Positions 5,723 through 5,781 of a DNA stretch of 5,781 nucleotides are shown here, piece after piece. Position numbers and translations under genes: made by a program. The notes under the pieces are model-generated. The model was not told the DNA's origin, made no database searches, and saw only the letters and a list, made by a program, of their open reading frames with translations. Position 1 is the first letter of the stretch; every line of letters begins with the position of its first letter. Source of the stretch: Klebsiella pneumoniae (GTDB lineage Bacteria; Pseudomonadota; Gammaproteobacteria; Ga0077536); the NCBI GenBank assembly GCA_945873015.1, contig CAMCBY010000288.1:1-5781 (forward strand), given 5' to 3'.

Positions 5723-5781
5723 GGTGCGGTGGCGCACGAAGAATCTGATCTGACGCCAGCTATGCTCGTCGCGCGGCGCAG

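Noticed and set aside
5690..5737. 16-residue N-terminal extension of the Usp
   Set aside because: The internal ATG at 5689 has a good GAGGA site and begins at the first Usp strand; the extension has no family similarity.
5762..5781. ATG near the right edge (MLVARR) as a divergent gene start
   Set aside because: Only 20 bases are available and no ribosome binding site precedes it, so it cannot be supported.

Overview
This GC-rich window looks like the chromosome of a proteobacterium. The evidence is a RegB/RegA (PrrB/PrrA) redox two-component pair, which is a proteobacterial family, and short REP-type palindromes between genes. The REP style and protein relatedness suggest Gammaproteobacteria, but that placement is a guess from memory. 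No tRNA, rRNA, CRISPR array or insertion sequence is visible.

Layout from left to right. Bases 1-75 hold the first 25 codons of a leftward gene cut by the window edge; it begins like an inner-membrane sensor or other membrane-anchored protein. A divergent intergenic gap of about 135 bases follows and contains a candidate RegA/PrrA-type operator (112-127) and a TTGACG -35-like box. Next comes a rightward operon in which regB (212-1459) and regA (1456-1992) overlap by ATGA. Bases 1993-2189 separate two convergent operons and carry three diverged copies of one 26-base palindromic REP element, oriented -, +, -, with compensatory changes in their stems. The right half is a leftward operon read from 5689 down to 2190. 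Its first gene encodes a tandem universal stress protein, and its second, overlapping by GTGA, encodes an 889-residue P-type ATPase.

The ATPase is the most notable gene. Its membrane ion-binding segments resemble the animal Na+,K+-ATPase alpha subunit (P2C type) more than generic bacterial calcium pumps: IIVANVPEGLL in M4, SNVPE in M5, IDLGTDM in M6, and the M8 Gln and M9 Glu of the third Na+ site. The aspartate of that third site is replaced by Asn. It also has SGES in place of the actuator-domain TGES.

Working model (inference): RegB senses the respiratory quinone pool and thiol redox state and signals to RegA, which probably also controls its own divergent promoter. The adjacent convergent operon makes a cation pump together with a stress protein that may modulate it. 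The two operons share the REP-bearing 3' region but show no proven regulatory link. Nothing here amounts to a clearly new multi-gene system. The best leads are the Na,K-ATPase-like pump translationally coupled to a degenerate Usp, and the covarying REP trio.
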